Assembly (NCBI GenBank): GCA_031269405.1
Contig: JAISZE010000054.1
Location: 1-15,102 of the forward strand
Length of the DNA stretch: 15,102 nt
Source of the DNA: Treponema sp.
GTDB lineage: Bacteria > Spirochaetota > Spirochaetia > Treponematales > Breznakiellaceae
Direction: 5' to 3'
In this document: in pieces, positions 1-7,069 of the stretch
How positions within the stretch are numbered: the first letter of the stretch is position 1
How the letters are laid out: every line of letters starts with the position of its first letter
The notes under the pieces: model-generated
The model's database searches: none
Told to the model about the DNA's origin: nothing
Seen by the model: only the letters and a program-made list of their open reading frames with translations
Translations under genes and position numbers: made by a program

Positions 1-2
1 AA

Positions 3-551
3 AAAAACCTGGAACGCCTGAAACTTCCCGGAGGTGGGAAGGGGGCGCCGGGAATTGAATCCCGGAAAGCGGACGGCCCGCTTTCCCTGAAAAGCCTGCT
101 GCCGCCGCCTTCGCGGAGAGGGCTTATACTCGTGGACCCGTCGTGGGAAGAAAAGAACGAATTACAAACAATCCCGGCTGCCCTGGCCGGAGCCCTTCGG
201 CGTTTTCCCCAGGGGACCTACATCATCTGGTATCCTTTGCTGCTTATGTCTAAAGACACGTCTAAAGGCACGATAAAAGGCGCCCCAGGGGCGGAGCATT
301 CCGGGACCCTGCCTGAAACTTTGCTCAAACTTTTCCCGGCCGGCAGATGCTGTATTGAATTCCACACTGCTCCCCGGAGCAGGGAAGCTTTTTTCCCACA
401 CACCGGGACTTCCCCCAGAGGGATGTACGGTTCGGGCCTTGTCGTTTACAACCCTCCCTGGACCCTCAAGGCGGCGCTGGAAGATACCCTCCCCTACCTG
501 GCAGGGGTGCTGGGTTCCGGGGATTGGAGCCTGGAGTGGAAACAGCCGTGA
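3..551 (+). CDS. rlmJ: 23S rRNA (adenine2030-N6)-methyltransferase RlmJ, 3' part only
   Basis: The reading frame is open from the window edge to the TGA at 549-551 and gives the last 182 residues; the start lies upstream. RlmJ uses S-adenosylmethionine to methylate N6 of A2030 in 23S rRNA. From memory of E. coli RlmJ (about 280 residues), the matching landmarks are LLPPPSRRGLILVDPSWE (catalytic motif IV), RFPQGTYIIWYP, and GMYGSGLVVYNPPW near the C-terminus. The family's motif IV is normally DPPYE; here it is DPSWE, with the catalytic Asp kept. A Gly/Pro-rich linker (codons at about 27-80) precedes the LLPPP motif. A GTG at 132 could be mistaken for a start, but it is the Val just before the catalytic Asp, so a start there would remove the active site. 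The next gene begins 63 bases downstream in the same direction. Confidence 0.9.
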   Translation, partial: KNLERLKLPGGGKGAPGIESRKADGPLSLKSLLPPPSRRGLILVDPSWEEKNELQTIPAALAGALRRFPQGTYIIWYPLLLMSKDTSKGTIKGAPGAEHSGTLPETLLKLFPAGRCCIEFHTAPRSREAFFPHTGTSPRGMYGSGLVVYNPPWTLKAALEDTLPYLAGVLGSGDWSLEWKQP

Positions 552-575
552 AGGGCTGGGTTTTCTCAAGCCCTT
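551..575 (+). terminator. Weak intergenic hairpin after rlmJ
   Basis: A perfect 7-bp inverted repeat (AAGGGCT at 551-557, AGCCCTT at 569-575) with an 11-base loop begins at the last base of the rlmJ stop codon. It is followed by TCCCCTG, not a T-run, so it is at best a poor intrinsic terminator. It could instead be an RNA-stability or attenuation hairpin, or chance. Confidence 0.3.
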
Positions 576-614
576 CCCCTGCAACCCTAAAAAAAGAGAA
601 GTGTCATATTTACC

Positions 615-1295
615 ATGAGCGCGCCGAAAAACATCCAGCCCCTCCCCCCGCCTCTTCCCTTTCAGACTCCGGGGGAAGAGATAGCCAATTCCATACTCCA
701 CGGCCTGGGCATACTCCTGGCAATAGCGGGCCTCGTGCTCCTTACCCTCAGGGCGTCGGGATACCTTGGAGGAAGCCCAGGCGGCCCTGCCGAAATAGCC
801 TGTTACGTGGTTTTTACCGCCACTATGATTTCCATGTTTCTTGCTTCCACGCTTTACCACGCCATCCAGCACGAAGGCGCTAAACGGGTTTTCCAGATTC
901 TCGATCATTCGGCGGTATACCTCCTCATCGCCGGAACCTATACGCCCTTCAGCCTTCTGGGGCTCCGGGGAGCCTGGGGCTGGGCCTACTTCGGCGTCGA
1001 ATGGGCCTTGGCTGTAACAGGGATTGTCCTGTATTCCGCGAATTTGAAGTTCCTGCGCAGAGCCGAGCTTTCGGTCTATATCATCATGGGCTGGGCTATC
1101 GCCGCAGGGTTCTGGAAACTGTACCGGCAGATTCCCTTTATCAGTTTTGCCCTCCTTGTCGCCGGAGGGGCTGCCTATACCTTTGGCACCTTTTGGTACC
1201 GCAGGCGGCACCGCAGGGGTTCCCATGTAATCTGGCATATCCATGTAATCGCCGGCGCTGCTTGTCACTGGCTTTCTTTGTGGTTTATGAGTTAG
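615..1295 (+). CDS. Hemolysin III / PAQR-family membrane protein
   Basis: This 226-residue protein has the seven-helix pattern and motifs of the hemolysin III (YqfA/PAQR) family, distant relatives of adiponectin receptors. The family has a membrane-buried zinc site and is linked to lipid or membrane homeostasis; the name hemolysin is historical and does not show haemolytic activity. The metal-site motifs are present: STLYH with His82, LDHSAVY with Asp97, and HVIWH with His204 and His208 in the last helix. Helices lie at about 28-46, 61-81, 97-116, 122-140, 153-170, 174-192 and 205-224. The N-terminus carries a Pro-rich stretch (residues 8-19) that should be cytoplasmic. The ATG at 615 fits the usual family length. 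The Shine-Dalgarno-like GAGAAG is about 14 bases away, which is far. The ettA start follows after 9 bases. Confidence 0.92.
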   Translation: MSAPKNIQPLPPPLPFQTPGEEIANSILHGLGILLAIAGLVLLTLRASGYLGGSPGGPAEIACYVVFTATMISMFLASTLYHAIQHEGAKRVFQILDHSAVYLLIAGTYTPFSLLGLRGAWGWAYFGVEWALAVTGIVLYSANLKFLRRAELSVYIIMGWAIAAGFWKLYRQIPFISFALLVAGGAAYTFGTFWYRRRHRRGSHVIWHIHVIAGAACHWLSLWFMS

Positions 1296-1304
1296 AATGA
1301 TAGT

Positions 1305-2999
1305 ATGCCTACAGTAGACGATAAAAAAGTAATCTATTCCATGTACCGGGTTTCAAAGAAACACGGGGCCAGGCAGGTGCTCAAGGACATAAGCCTTTCG
1401 TACTTTTACGGCGCCAAGATCGGCGTCATCGGCCTTAACGGATCAGGGAAGTCGAGCCTGCTTAAGATCCTTGCGGGGGTTGACGCCGGGTTTTCCGGGG
1501 AGATTTCGGTGAGTCCTGGTTACACGATAGGTTTTCTTGAACAAGAGCCCTGCCTCCAGAGCGGGAAGACCGTCAGGGAAGTGGTAAGCGAAGGGGTCCG
1601 GGAACTGGTAGACTTGCTCGCTGAATTCGACAAAGTGAGCGAGGCTTTCGGCGAAGCCGGCGCGGACTACGAAAAGCTGGGCGCCAGGCAGGCGGAACTC
1701 CAGGAGAAGATCGAAGCCGTTGACGGCTGGAACCTGGACAGCCGCCTGGAACTGGCGATGGACGCCCTGCGCTGCCCGCCGGGTGAGGATCTTGTCGATA
1801 CCCTTTCAGGAGGCGAAAAACGCCGGGTGGCCCTGTGCAGGCTTCTCCTTAAAAAACCGGACATACTTCTTTTGGACGAGCCCACTAACCACCTGGACGC
1901 CGAAACCGTGGCGTGGCTGGAAAGGCACCTTAGGGAATACGCCGGGACCGTCATCGCCGTCACCCATGACCGCTACTTTCTGGATAATGTTGCCGGGTGG
2001 ATCCTGGAACTGGACCGGGGCGAAGGCATTCCCTGGAAAGGGAATTATTCCGGATGGTTGGAACAAAAAGAACAGCGCCTGGCGCTTGAGGAAAAAGGGG
2101 AAAGCGAACGGCGCAAGCAGCTCCAGCGGGAGCTCGAATGGATACACATGAGCCCCAGGGGCCGGCACGCCAAAAGCAAGGCCAGGATAGCGCAGTACGA
2201 AAAACTCTTCCTGGATGACGAGCGGGAGAAAATACGGGAAAACAAAATTACCATTCCCGCAGGGAAACGGCTGGGCCAGTTGGTTATTGAAGCAAAGGAT
2301 TTGACCAAAGCCTATGGGGAGAAGATCCTTTTTGAAAACCTGAATTTCTCCGTACCCCCAGGGGCCTGCGTGGGGATCATCGGGCCCAACGGGGCGGGAA
2401 AAACAACACTTTTTAAAATCATTACCGGTAAAGAACAGGCCGATAATGGAAGCATACGGCTTGGGGACAGCGTAAAACTGGCCTGGGCGGATCAGATGCG
2501 GGAAAACCTGGACAACGAAAAGAGCGTCTGGGAACAGCTTTCCGGCGGCCTGGACATCATAAGGCTCGGAGGGGACAACGGATCGGGAGTTAAAGAAGTT
2601 TCTTCCAGGGCTTACTGCGCGTGGTACAACTTTTCCGGCACGGATCAGCAGAAGAAGGTAGGCGTCCTTTCCGGCGGCGAAAGAAACCGGCTCAACCTGG
2701 CGCTGACGCTCAAAGAAGGAGCCAATGTGCTTCTCCTGGACGAGCCCACTAACGACCTGGACGTGAACACCCTCAGGGCCCTGGAGGATGCCATTGATAC
2801 CTTCGCGGGCGCGAGCCTCGTGATAAGCCACGACCGCTGGTTCCTGGACCGCATCGCCACGCACATCCTGGCTTTTGAAAACGGCGAAGTTATCTGGTAT
2901 GACGGCAATTGGTCGGAATATTCGGAATCGAGGCGCCAGAAACTGGGATCAGCGGCGGACAGTCCGCACCGTTATGTATACCGGAAATTGGAACGATAA
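1305..2999 (+). CDS. ettA: Energy-dependent translational throttle protein EttA (ABC-F)
   Basis: This 564-residue cytoplasmic protein has two ABC ATPase domains and no membrane segment, as expected of ABC-F factors that bind the ribosomal E site and respond to the ATP/ADP ratio. Domain 1 has Walker A GLNGSGKS (43-50), signature LSGGEKRR (168-174) and Walker B ILLLDEPTNHLD with catalytic Glu192. Domain 2 has GPNGAGKT (360-367), VLSGGERNR and VLLLDEPTNDLD with Glu480. An arm insertion at about 95-140 and the basic linker with ELEWIHMSPRGRHAKSKAR (about 276-294) identify EttA rather than Uup or other ABC-F types. Length is close to the E. coli protein (555). About ten extra residues (GGDNGSGVK, around 422-430) lie just before the SSRAY motif of domain 2. 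No ribosome binding site precedes the ATG; TAGAAT sits 6 bases upstream, so a leaderless message or coupling to the preceding gene is possible. Confidence 0.95.
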   Translation: MPTVDDKKVIYSMYRVSKKHGARQVLKDISLSYFYGAKIGVIGLNGSGKSSLLKILAGVDAGFSGEISVSPGYTIGFLEQEPCLQSGKTVREVVSEGVRELVDLLAEFDKVSEAFGEAGADYEKLGARQAELQEKIEAVDGWNLDSRLELAMDALRCPPGEDLVDTLSGGEKRRVALCRLLLKKPDILLLDEPTNHLDAETVAWLERHLREYAGTVIAVTHDRYFLDNVAGWILELDRGEGIPWKGNYSGWLEQKEQRLALEEKGESERRKQLQRELEWIHMSPRGRHAKSKARIAQYEKLFLDDEREKIRENKITIPAGKRLGQLVIEAKDLTKAYGEKILFENLNFSVPPGACVGIIGPNGAGKTTLFKIITGKEQADNGSIRLGDSVKLAWADQMRENLDNEKSVWEQLSGGLDIIRLGGDNGSGVKEVSSRAYCAWYNFSGTDQQKKVGVLSGGERNRLNLALTLKEGANVLLLDEPTNDLDVNTLRALEDAIDTFAGASLVISHDRWFLDRIATHILAFENGEVIWYDGNWSEYSESRRQKLGSAADSPHRYVYRKLER

Positions 3000-3020
3000 T
3001 AAATAAAAAGGAAAAACAAA

Positions 3021-3371
3021 ATGGAAATAAAAATTTTAAAAAATGATGATGAAATCTATATCATAGAGCCCCAAAACGAGCTCAATCTCTACAGTTCAAA
3101 CCAGCTCAAAGAGCTGGTAATGAAAATGATAGAATTGAAAATTGAGCGTTTTATCATCAGCCTGAAAAAGGTGGAAAACGTAAATTCCTCAGGCATCGGC
3201 GCGCTGATCTATATTTCATCAACCATAAAAAAGTTGAATTTTTCCCTGGCTATTACAGGCATCAACAAGCCGGTAGAAAAGGCTATTAACGCCATCAGGC
3301 TTTCGGGCTATTTCCCGATAACCGGCTCCCTGAGAGAGGCTGTTGATCTGGTCCGCCAGGACAGGGCTTAA
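3021..3371 (+). CDS. STAS-domain protein, anti-sigma factor antagonist type
   Basis: This 116-residue protein is a single STAS domain of the SpoIIAA/RsbV class, small cytoplasmic switches that bind an anti-sigma factor or other partner until a serine is phosphorylated. The central motif VENVNSSGIGAL aligns with the FMDSSGLGV motif of B. subtilis SpoIIAA, making Ser56 the counterpart of phospho-Ser58. The usual Asp before that Ser is Asn55 here. The start is supported by AAGGA about 8 bases upstream of the ATG. The first 250 bases of the gene and its leader are clearly richer in A+T than the flanking genes. It follows ettA by 21 bases and ends 12 bases before the end of the convergent PilZ-like gene. 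No anti-sigma kinase or phosphatase lies nearby, so the partner is unknown; a role other than sigma control is possible. Confidence 0.87.
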   Translation: MEIKILKNDDEIYIIEPQNELNLYSSNQLKELVMKMIELKIERFIISLKKVENVNSSGIGALIYISSTIKKLNFSLAITGINKPVEKAINAIRLSGYFPITGSLREAVDLVRQDRA

Positions 3372-3383
3372 CGGCGCGTCAGG

Positions 3384-4616
3384 CTATACCTGGCCGGTAA
3401 GGAAGTTGACGTCCATATCGGTAAAGGGTTTGCCGTAGATGTACTCGAAAAGAAAACGCAGATCCTCAGGCTCCATGTCCAGAAAGCGGCAGCCGAAATA
3501 CCCTTGGGAATTGTCCTTGTAGCGCCGGACTATCCGGGCATGGGCATTGACCGTACGCCTTTGAGTTATGAGTTTCACCGAAAGCTCGCTGTCCGGCAGC
3601 AGGGCGGACGACAACTGGCAATGGGGATAGGCAAAGAGAAGCCCCGAAGCGCTGATATCTATGACCTTGCCTTCAAAGGATTCGTTTTTCAGTTTCCCTG
3701 TTTCAAAATAACCGTTTATCTTGAGGGAATAAGCGAGGATCTTGGCAAACTGGTAAAGCGTATCAAGAACCCCGTAATCAAAGGGAAGCTTTCCTTCCTT
3801 GTTGATCCAGATGTGGATATAGCCGATCACATATTCCTGGAAGAGTACCGGCGCCCAGGCGTCTGAAAAAATACCGCTGTCAAACTTACTCTTGACGAAC
3901 CGGATACAGGCGTCATCCACATAGGCAAGATCCACCCCTGTACTTTCAAGGTAGCGCTTGAACATATCTTCAGTGATGAGCCGTTTCCTGGGGTAGGGAT
4001 CGGAACGCGGAAAGTTGCCCAGGGTAGAAGGGAGAAAAAGGGTCTTCCCTGTTTCCGAAAGGATCCGTTCCTCATGGGACACTGGTTTTACATCCTTGAA
4101 TATCACCAGCTTGTAACCGTTAGCGTATCCTTTGATATACGCCGCCATCTGGTCGATAAGGCCGCTCAGGTTCCGGGGATCCACGTTCCTGACCATCTCT
4201 CCCAGTTCCCCGCTTTCATATTCGGCAACCTTAGGGTAGGTCAGGGAATACCTGTCCCCAAGAAAGGTAAACAGGATCTGGAGATCCTGGGGGGTCGAAA
4301 CCCGGGAAAAAGAACGATCCAGGTTTTTATAGAGAAATTCAGGAGCCTCAGCAACGATGTGTTCGTCTTTGATGGAACTTACCTCTACGGCGAAAATGAT
4401 CACCTGGCCCCGGTAGTCGAACATGAGGTCCATCTTTTTACGGATCTTGAGACCCGCCACAGGCCTGTCGGCTTTAAAAAAAATCTGATTTTTAGCGGGC
4501 TTTTCTACCGTAAGGACGTATTCGGTACGGTTTTTAAGGTACATAATGGGGATCTGTTCATCATAAAGGACCTTGAGGAGAAAATCCTTCTCGATCCGTT
4601 TAATCGGCGTTGCCAT
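3384..4616 (-). CDS. DUF1577/PilZ-type protein, likely c-di-GMP receptor
   Basis: This 410-residue soluble protein resembles spirochaetal DUF1577/PilZ proteins. Residues about 20-100 are strand-rich like the N-terminal domain of the flagellar brake YcgR. They run directly into LDRSFSRVSTP, where Arg101 and Arg105 form the RxxxR motif that binds c-di-GMP in YcgR-type proteins. The second PilZ motif, D/NxSxxG, occurs only at 320-325 (DISASG), followed by strands and RIVRRY through about 378. The roughly 215 residues between the motifs include a GAF-like stretch (about 215-300: DLAYVDDACIRF, VIGYIHIW, then a long helix). In ordinary PilZ proteins the motifs are about 20-35 residues apart. The gene follows the exported-protein gene by 16 bases and probably shares its transcript; an AAAGG lies about 12 bases before the ATG. 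Function is inferred from motifs only; ligand binding is unproven. Confidence 0.78.
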   Translation of the reverse strand: MATPIKRIEKDFLLKVLYDEQIPIMYLKNRTEYVLTVEKPAKNQIFFKADRPVAGLKIRKKMDLMFDYRGQVIIFAVEVSSIKDEHIVAEAPEFLYKNLDRSFSRVSTPQDLQILFTFLGDRYSLTYPKVAEYESGELGEMVRNVDPRNLSGLIDQMAAYIKGYANGYKLVIFKDVKPVSHEERILSETGKTLFLPSTLGNFPRSDPYPRKRLITEDMFKRYLESTGVDLAYVDDACIRFVKSKFDSGIFSDAWAPVLFQEYVIGYIHIWINKEGKLPFDYGVLDTLYQFAKILAYSLKINGYFETGKLKNESFEGKVIDISASGLLFAYPHCQLSSALLPDSELSVKLITQRRTVNAHARIVRRYKDNSQGYFGCRFLDMEPEDLRFLFEYIYGKPFTDMDVNFLTGQV

Positions 4617-4632
4617 CTGCTGTCAGAACCTT

Positions 4633-5292
4633 TCAATAAAACCGTTCATAAGGTGAAAAATCATAACGGTACCCGTTCTGTTCCCCAGCCAAATCCCGTT
4701 CTTCTTCCAGCAAGAGGTCCTCAAGCTGCCAGCCGTCTCCTGTTACGGCCGCCGCTGCCTCAGGAGCGCCGCCTCCGCCTTCGTCCGTGCTTGTTTCGGC
4801 GTCCGAAACCGCTTCAACATCCACAGCTGTTTCGGCTGGTTCCGCCTCTGTCCGCCTGAGGTAGAGTTCCCCGGAAATGCCTTTTTCCCCGCCCAAGAAC
4901 CGGACCAGGAAGGAAACGGACCCGCCGGCCTCTGTCCTGCCGCCGCCTAAACGGTATTTTTCGGCTTTAATGGCCTCCAGGCTCCCAAACAGGCGGTCCT
5001 TCAGCTCCCTGTCCGCTGCCGCAAGGACCGGGGCTTCCCGGTTTCCCTGGACCAGGGCGGACAGCAATTCCCTGGCGTAACGCCATGCGGCTTCAGGAGC
5101 GGAGCCCCGGCCAAGTTCCCCGATCACCGTGTCCCTGGGATAACGGGGGGCCTCGCCGTGCTGGGGGCGGCGGACCATCTCCGGAATCGCGCCTGAGTCT
5201 AACACCTCTGCCGCTTCCTGGGAAAAACCCCGCAAGGGAAGCAAAAGTCCTGCGGCAAGTAAGAACACCCTTAATGGGCGGAATGTAACCAT
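4633..5292 (-). CDS. Exported hypothetical protein
   Basis: I do not recognise this 219-residue protein. It begins with a clear signal peptide: basic MVTFRPLR, a hydrophobic core (about 8-20), and a likely cleavage after GFS (residue 24), leaving QEAAEV as the mature start. There is no lipobox Cys, so it is probably periplasmic or secreted. Residues 65-115 look helical; about 117-147 look strand-rich. Residues 149-185 are low-complexity Glu/Ala/Asp/Gly. The C-terminus is aromatic (YRYDFSPYERFY). It is the first gene of a leftward pair with the PilZ-like gene. No ribosome binding site precedes the ATG; a -10-like TATGAT lies 8 bases upstream. The signal peptide and continuous frame make it a likely real gene, but no function can be assigned. 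Confidence 0.65.
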   Translation of the reverse strand: MVTFRPLRVFLLAAGLLLPLRGFSQEAAEVLDSGAIPEMVRRPQHGEAPRYPRDTVIGELGRGSAPEAAWRYARELLSALVQGNREAPVLAAADRELKDRLFGSLEAIKAEKYRLGGGRTEAGGSVSFLVRFLGGEKGISGELYLRRTEAEPAETAVDVEAVSDAETSTDEGGGGAPEAAAAVTGDGWQLEDLLLEEERDLAGEQNGYRYDFSPYERFY

Positions 5293-5300
5293 ATATACTT

Positions 5301-5329
5301 ATCATACTATGCCGTGTAGGAAAAATAAA
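5301..5329 (-). promoter_or_regulatory. Candidate promoter for the exported-protein/PilZ pair
   Basis: On the minus strand a TATGAT hexamer (5301-5306) sits 8 bases before the ATG, with a weak -35-like TTTATT (5324-5329) after a 17-base spacer. Transcription would begin at or next to the start codon, giving a leaderless message. This agrees with the missing Shine-Dalgarno sequence. The call is by eye only. Confidence 0.35.
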
Positions 5330-5364
5330 CCCTCATGCGCTTTTATCCCAGCCGGGAGGCGGCC

Positions 5365-5393
5365 TTTTCCATTGTCCGCCTTCGTGCTATAGT
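5365..5393 (+). promoter_or_regulatory. Candidate extended -10 promoter for the membrane protein/MFS/dinB run
   Basis: TATAGT (5388-5393) is preceded by TGC, an extended -10 element, with a weak -35-like TTTTCC (5365-5370) at 17 bases. The ATG at 5404 lies 10 bases after the hexamer, so any leader would be only a few bases long. It supports the start at 5404 rather than the upstream ATG at 5335, which would place this promoter inside the gene. Confidence 0.35.
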
Positions 5394-5403
5394 GAGTCCT
5401 ATT

Positions 5404-5790
5404 ATGGGATTGGTCTTTTTAGGCTTCCTTGCTGCGGCGGTTCTGGGTGGGATGATTTATGTTTTCCTCTCCAGGAAATCTTCAAAAGCCCTTAAACTGG
5501 CGGCCCTGATAGCCCTTATCATGAGCGGCTTTACCCTAGGGATCTGCGCTGTTATCCTTTTTGGCGGATCTTCAGGGGGCGAAGAGGCCGATCTCGTCTT
5601 TACTGTCCTGACGGAGCCGGAACAGCCGGTTAAGGCTGCCAATCCTCTAGCGCTTGTTCTTTTTTTGGTATTCCTGTTAGTTTTTTTCGGGTTTATCGTT
5701 TTCATCGGTATGAGGGATCGGAAAAAGAAGGCTGTGGGCGAAGCCCTATCCCGTGTAAAAGATTCGGATTCGGATTTGGAAGAAATGTGA
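5404..5790 (+). CDS. Small three-helix integral membrane protein, unknown function
   Basis: I do not recognise this 128-residue protein. It has three predicted membrane helices (about 2-22, 30-54 and 81-103), a short positively charged loop (SRKSSK) after the first, and an acidic loop (about 59-74) between the second and third. The tail is basic (RDRKKKA), then acidic (DSDSDLEEM), and is probably cytoplasmic. An in-frame ATG at 5335 would add 23 residues of a different character. I prefer 5404 because the protein then opens with a membrane helix and the candidate promoter lies just upstream. The stop TGA (5788-5790) is in the same frame as the MFS gene, which begins 30 bases later. Co-transcription with MFS and dinB is likely from the spacing, but gives no functional clue. 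Confidence 0.6.
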   Translation: MGLVFLGFLAAAVLGGMIYVFLSRKSSKALKLAALIALIMSGFTLGICAVILFGGSSGGEEADLVFTVLTEPEQPVKAANPLALVLFLVFLLVFFGFIVFIGMRDRKKKAVGEALSRVKDSDSDLEEM

Positions 5791-5810
5791 GCTTGTTCCA
5801 AAACATTCAA

Positions 5811-5815
5811 GGGGG
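5811..5815 (+). promoter_or_regulatory. Ribosome binding site placing the MFS start at an AUU codon
   Basis: GGGGG (within AAGGGGGAT) lies 5 bases before ATT at 5821. In this frame there is no ATG, GTG or TTG between the upstream TGA (5788-5790) and the GTG at 5935, which is already inside the second part of the conserved N-terminal region. The spacing fits initiation at ATT. Confidence 0.55.
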
Positions 5816-5820
5816 ATAGT

Positions 5821-7068
5821 ATTCAACTCAGTTACCGCCACACCAGGCACGCTTGTTATGCAGGCTATGTTGTCCAGGCTATCGTTAATAACCTGGCGCC
5901 TCTTTTTTTCATTATTTTTTCTGAACGCTACGGCGTGTCCTATGCCGGGCTGGGTTCCCTGGTGATGCTTAATTTTTTTGTTCAGCTCCTGGTTGACGCC
6001 CTTTGTATCAAACTTGCAGGCCCTATAGGTTACAAGCCCCTGCTGGTCGCCGCCCAGGCTTTCAGCGCCCTTGGCCTTGTGCTCCTTGGGGTCCTGCCCC
6101 TCTTTATAACTCCTGTCTACACCGCCCTGGTGATAGCGGTTGTCTTTTACGCCTTTGGAGGCGGGCTGCTTGAGGTTCTGGTCAGCCCTGTGGTGGACAG
6201 CATACCCGGAGAGGCGGAACAGAAACCGGCGGCTATGGCCATACTTCATTCATTCTACTGCTGGGGCCAAATGGCGGTAATACTCCTCTCGACATTCCTG
6301 CTTTCCGTCCTGGGTCTGGACCGCTGGTATCTGCTTCCGCTGCTCTGGGCTCTGGTTCCACTGGTTAACATGTTCCTTTTTACCCAGGTGCCTGTGGCCC
6401 CGGCTATTCCGGAACACCAGGCCATGAAGCTCAGGACCATGATGAAGACGCCTGTGTTTTACCTGTGCCTCCTTATGATGCTCTGCGCCGGCGCCAGCGA
6501 ACAGGCAGTAGCCCAGTGGGCGTCCCTGTTTGCCGAAAAGGCCCTGGCGCTGCCTAAAGTGCTGGGCGATGTCGCCGGGCCGGCGATGTTCGCCCTCTTC
6601 ATGGGAACCGGCAGGGTGGTATACGGAATCTGGAGCGGGAAAATGAAGCTCCATTCGTACATGCTGTTTTGCAGCCTTCTCTGCGTGCTCTGCTACCTGG
6701 GGATCACTCTGGTCCCTTATCCGGTGGTTCAGCTTATCGCCTGCGCCCTTACGGGTTTTGCGGTGAGCATCATGTGGCCCGCTACCTTCTCCCTTTCGAG
6801 CGCCCGTTTCCCCATGGGCGGAGCCGCTCTTTTTGCGGTCCTGGCTCTTATGGGCGACATGGGCTGTTCCACAGGCCCCTGGATCGTGGGCCTTGTTACC
6901 GGTTCAGCCGGTGAAGAAGGCGTCTTCCGGAACCTGAGCCTCTTCCTCAGCGGGGAATACTCCTCCCTCCAGGCAGGCATCTTTGTGTGTATAGTCTTCC
7001 CGGTCTTGTTTGTGTTAACCGTACTGGGGATGAAGAGAAGCAGGGATAAAAAGCAGCCGGCCCTGTAA
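5821..7068 (+). CDS. MFS transporter with probable AUU start codon
   Basis: This is a major facilitator superfamily permease of 415 residues with about 12 membrane helices, acting in the inner membrane; its substrate is unknown. As I recall them, relatives in anaerobic Firmicutes and spirochaetes begin like M-K-L-N-Y-K-H-T followed by a QAIVNN motif. Here the frame gives QLSYRHTRHACYAGYV and QAIVNNLAP (residues 19-27) straight after the ATT at 5821. Other family motifs follow: GGGLLEVLVSP (113-123), LHSFYCWG (142-149) and CAGASEQ (222-228). Starting at the first ordinary codon (GTG at 5935) would remove 38 conserved residues including most of helix 1. The upstream gene ends 30 bases before, in the same frame. 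dinB starts one base after the TAA. An alternative to AUU initiation is a sequencing error in an ATG. Confidence 0.9.
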   Translation: MQLSYRHTRHACYAGYVVQAIVNNLAPLFFIIFSERYGVSYAGLGSLVMLNFFVQLLVDALCIKLAGPIGYKPLLVAAQAFSALGLVLLGVLPLFITPVYTALVIAVVFYAFGGGLLEVLVSPVVDSIPGEAEQKPAAMAILHSFYCWGQMAVILLSTFLLSVLGLDRWYLLPLLWALVPLVNMFLFTQVPVAPAIPEHQAMKLRTMMKTPVFYLCLLMMLCAGASEQAVAQWASLFAEKALALPKVLGDVAGPAMFALFMGTGRVVYGIWSGKMKLHSYMLFCSLLCVLCYLGITLVPYPVVQLIACALTGFAVSIMWPATFSLSSARFPMGGAALFAVLALMGDMGCSTGPWIVGLVTGSAGEEGVFRNLSLFLSGEYSSLQAGIFVCIVFPVLFVLTVLGMKRSRDKKQPAL

Positions 7069-7069
7069 T

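Noticed and set aside
162..1268. Long leftward open frame (368 codons) opposite rlmJ and the hemolysin III gene
   Set aside because: It lies antisense to two well-recognised families, has no recognisable domain and is low in hydrophobic structure. It is a by-product of codon bias on the other strand.
1262..1289. TTGTCA with TTTATG as an ettA promoter inside the end of the hemolysin III gene
   Set aside because: The -35 is good but the -10 matches poorly; with the better TAGAAT hexamer the spacer would be 25 bases, too long.
1806..2864. Leftward open frame of 352 codons inside ettA
   Set aside because: It is fully antisense to the ABC-F domains with intact Walker motifs, and its translation shows no protein family.
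4074..4859. Rightward open frame of 261 codons across the PilZ-like and exported-protein genes
   Set aside because: It overlaps two leftward genes that have motifs and a signal peptide, and it has no start signal or recognisable domain.
5788..5820. Readthrough of the TGA at 5788 joining the small membrane protein and the MFS transporter, which share a frame
   Set aside because: The MFS homologous N-terminus starts right at 5821 with its own ribosome binding site, and no recoding hairpin or selenocysteine-type context is evident.
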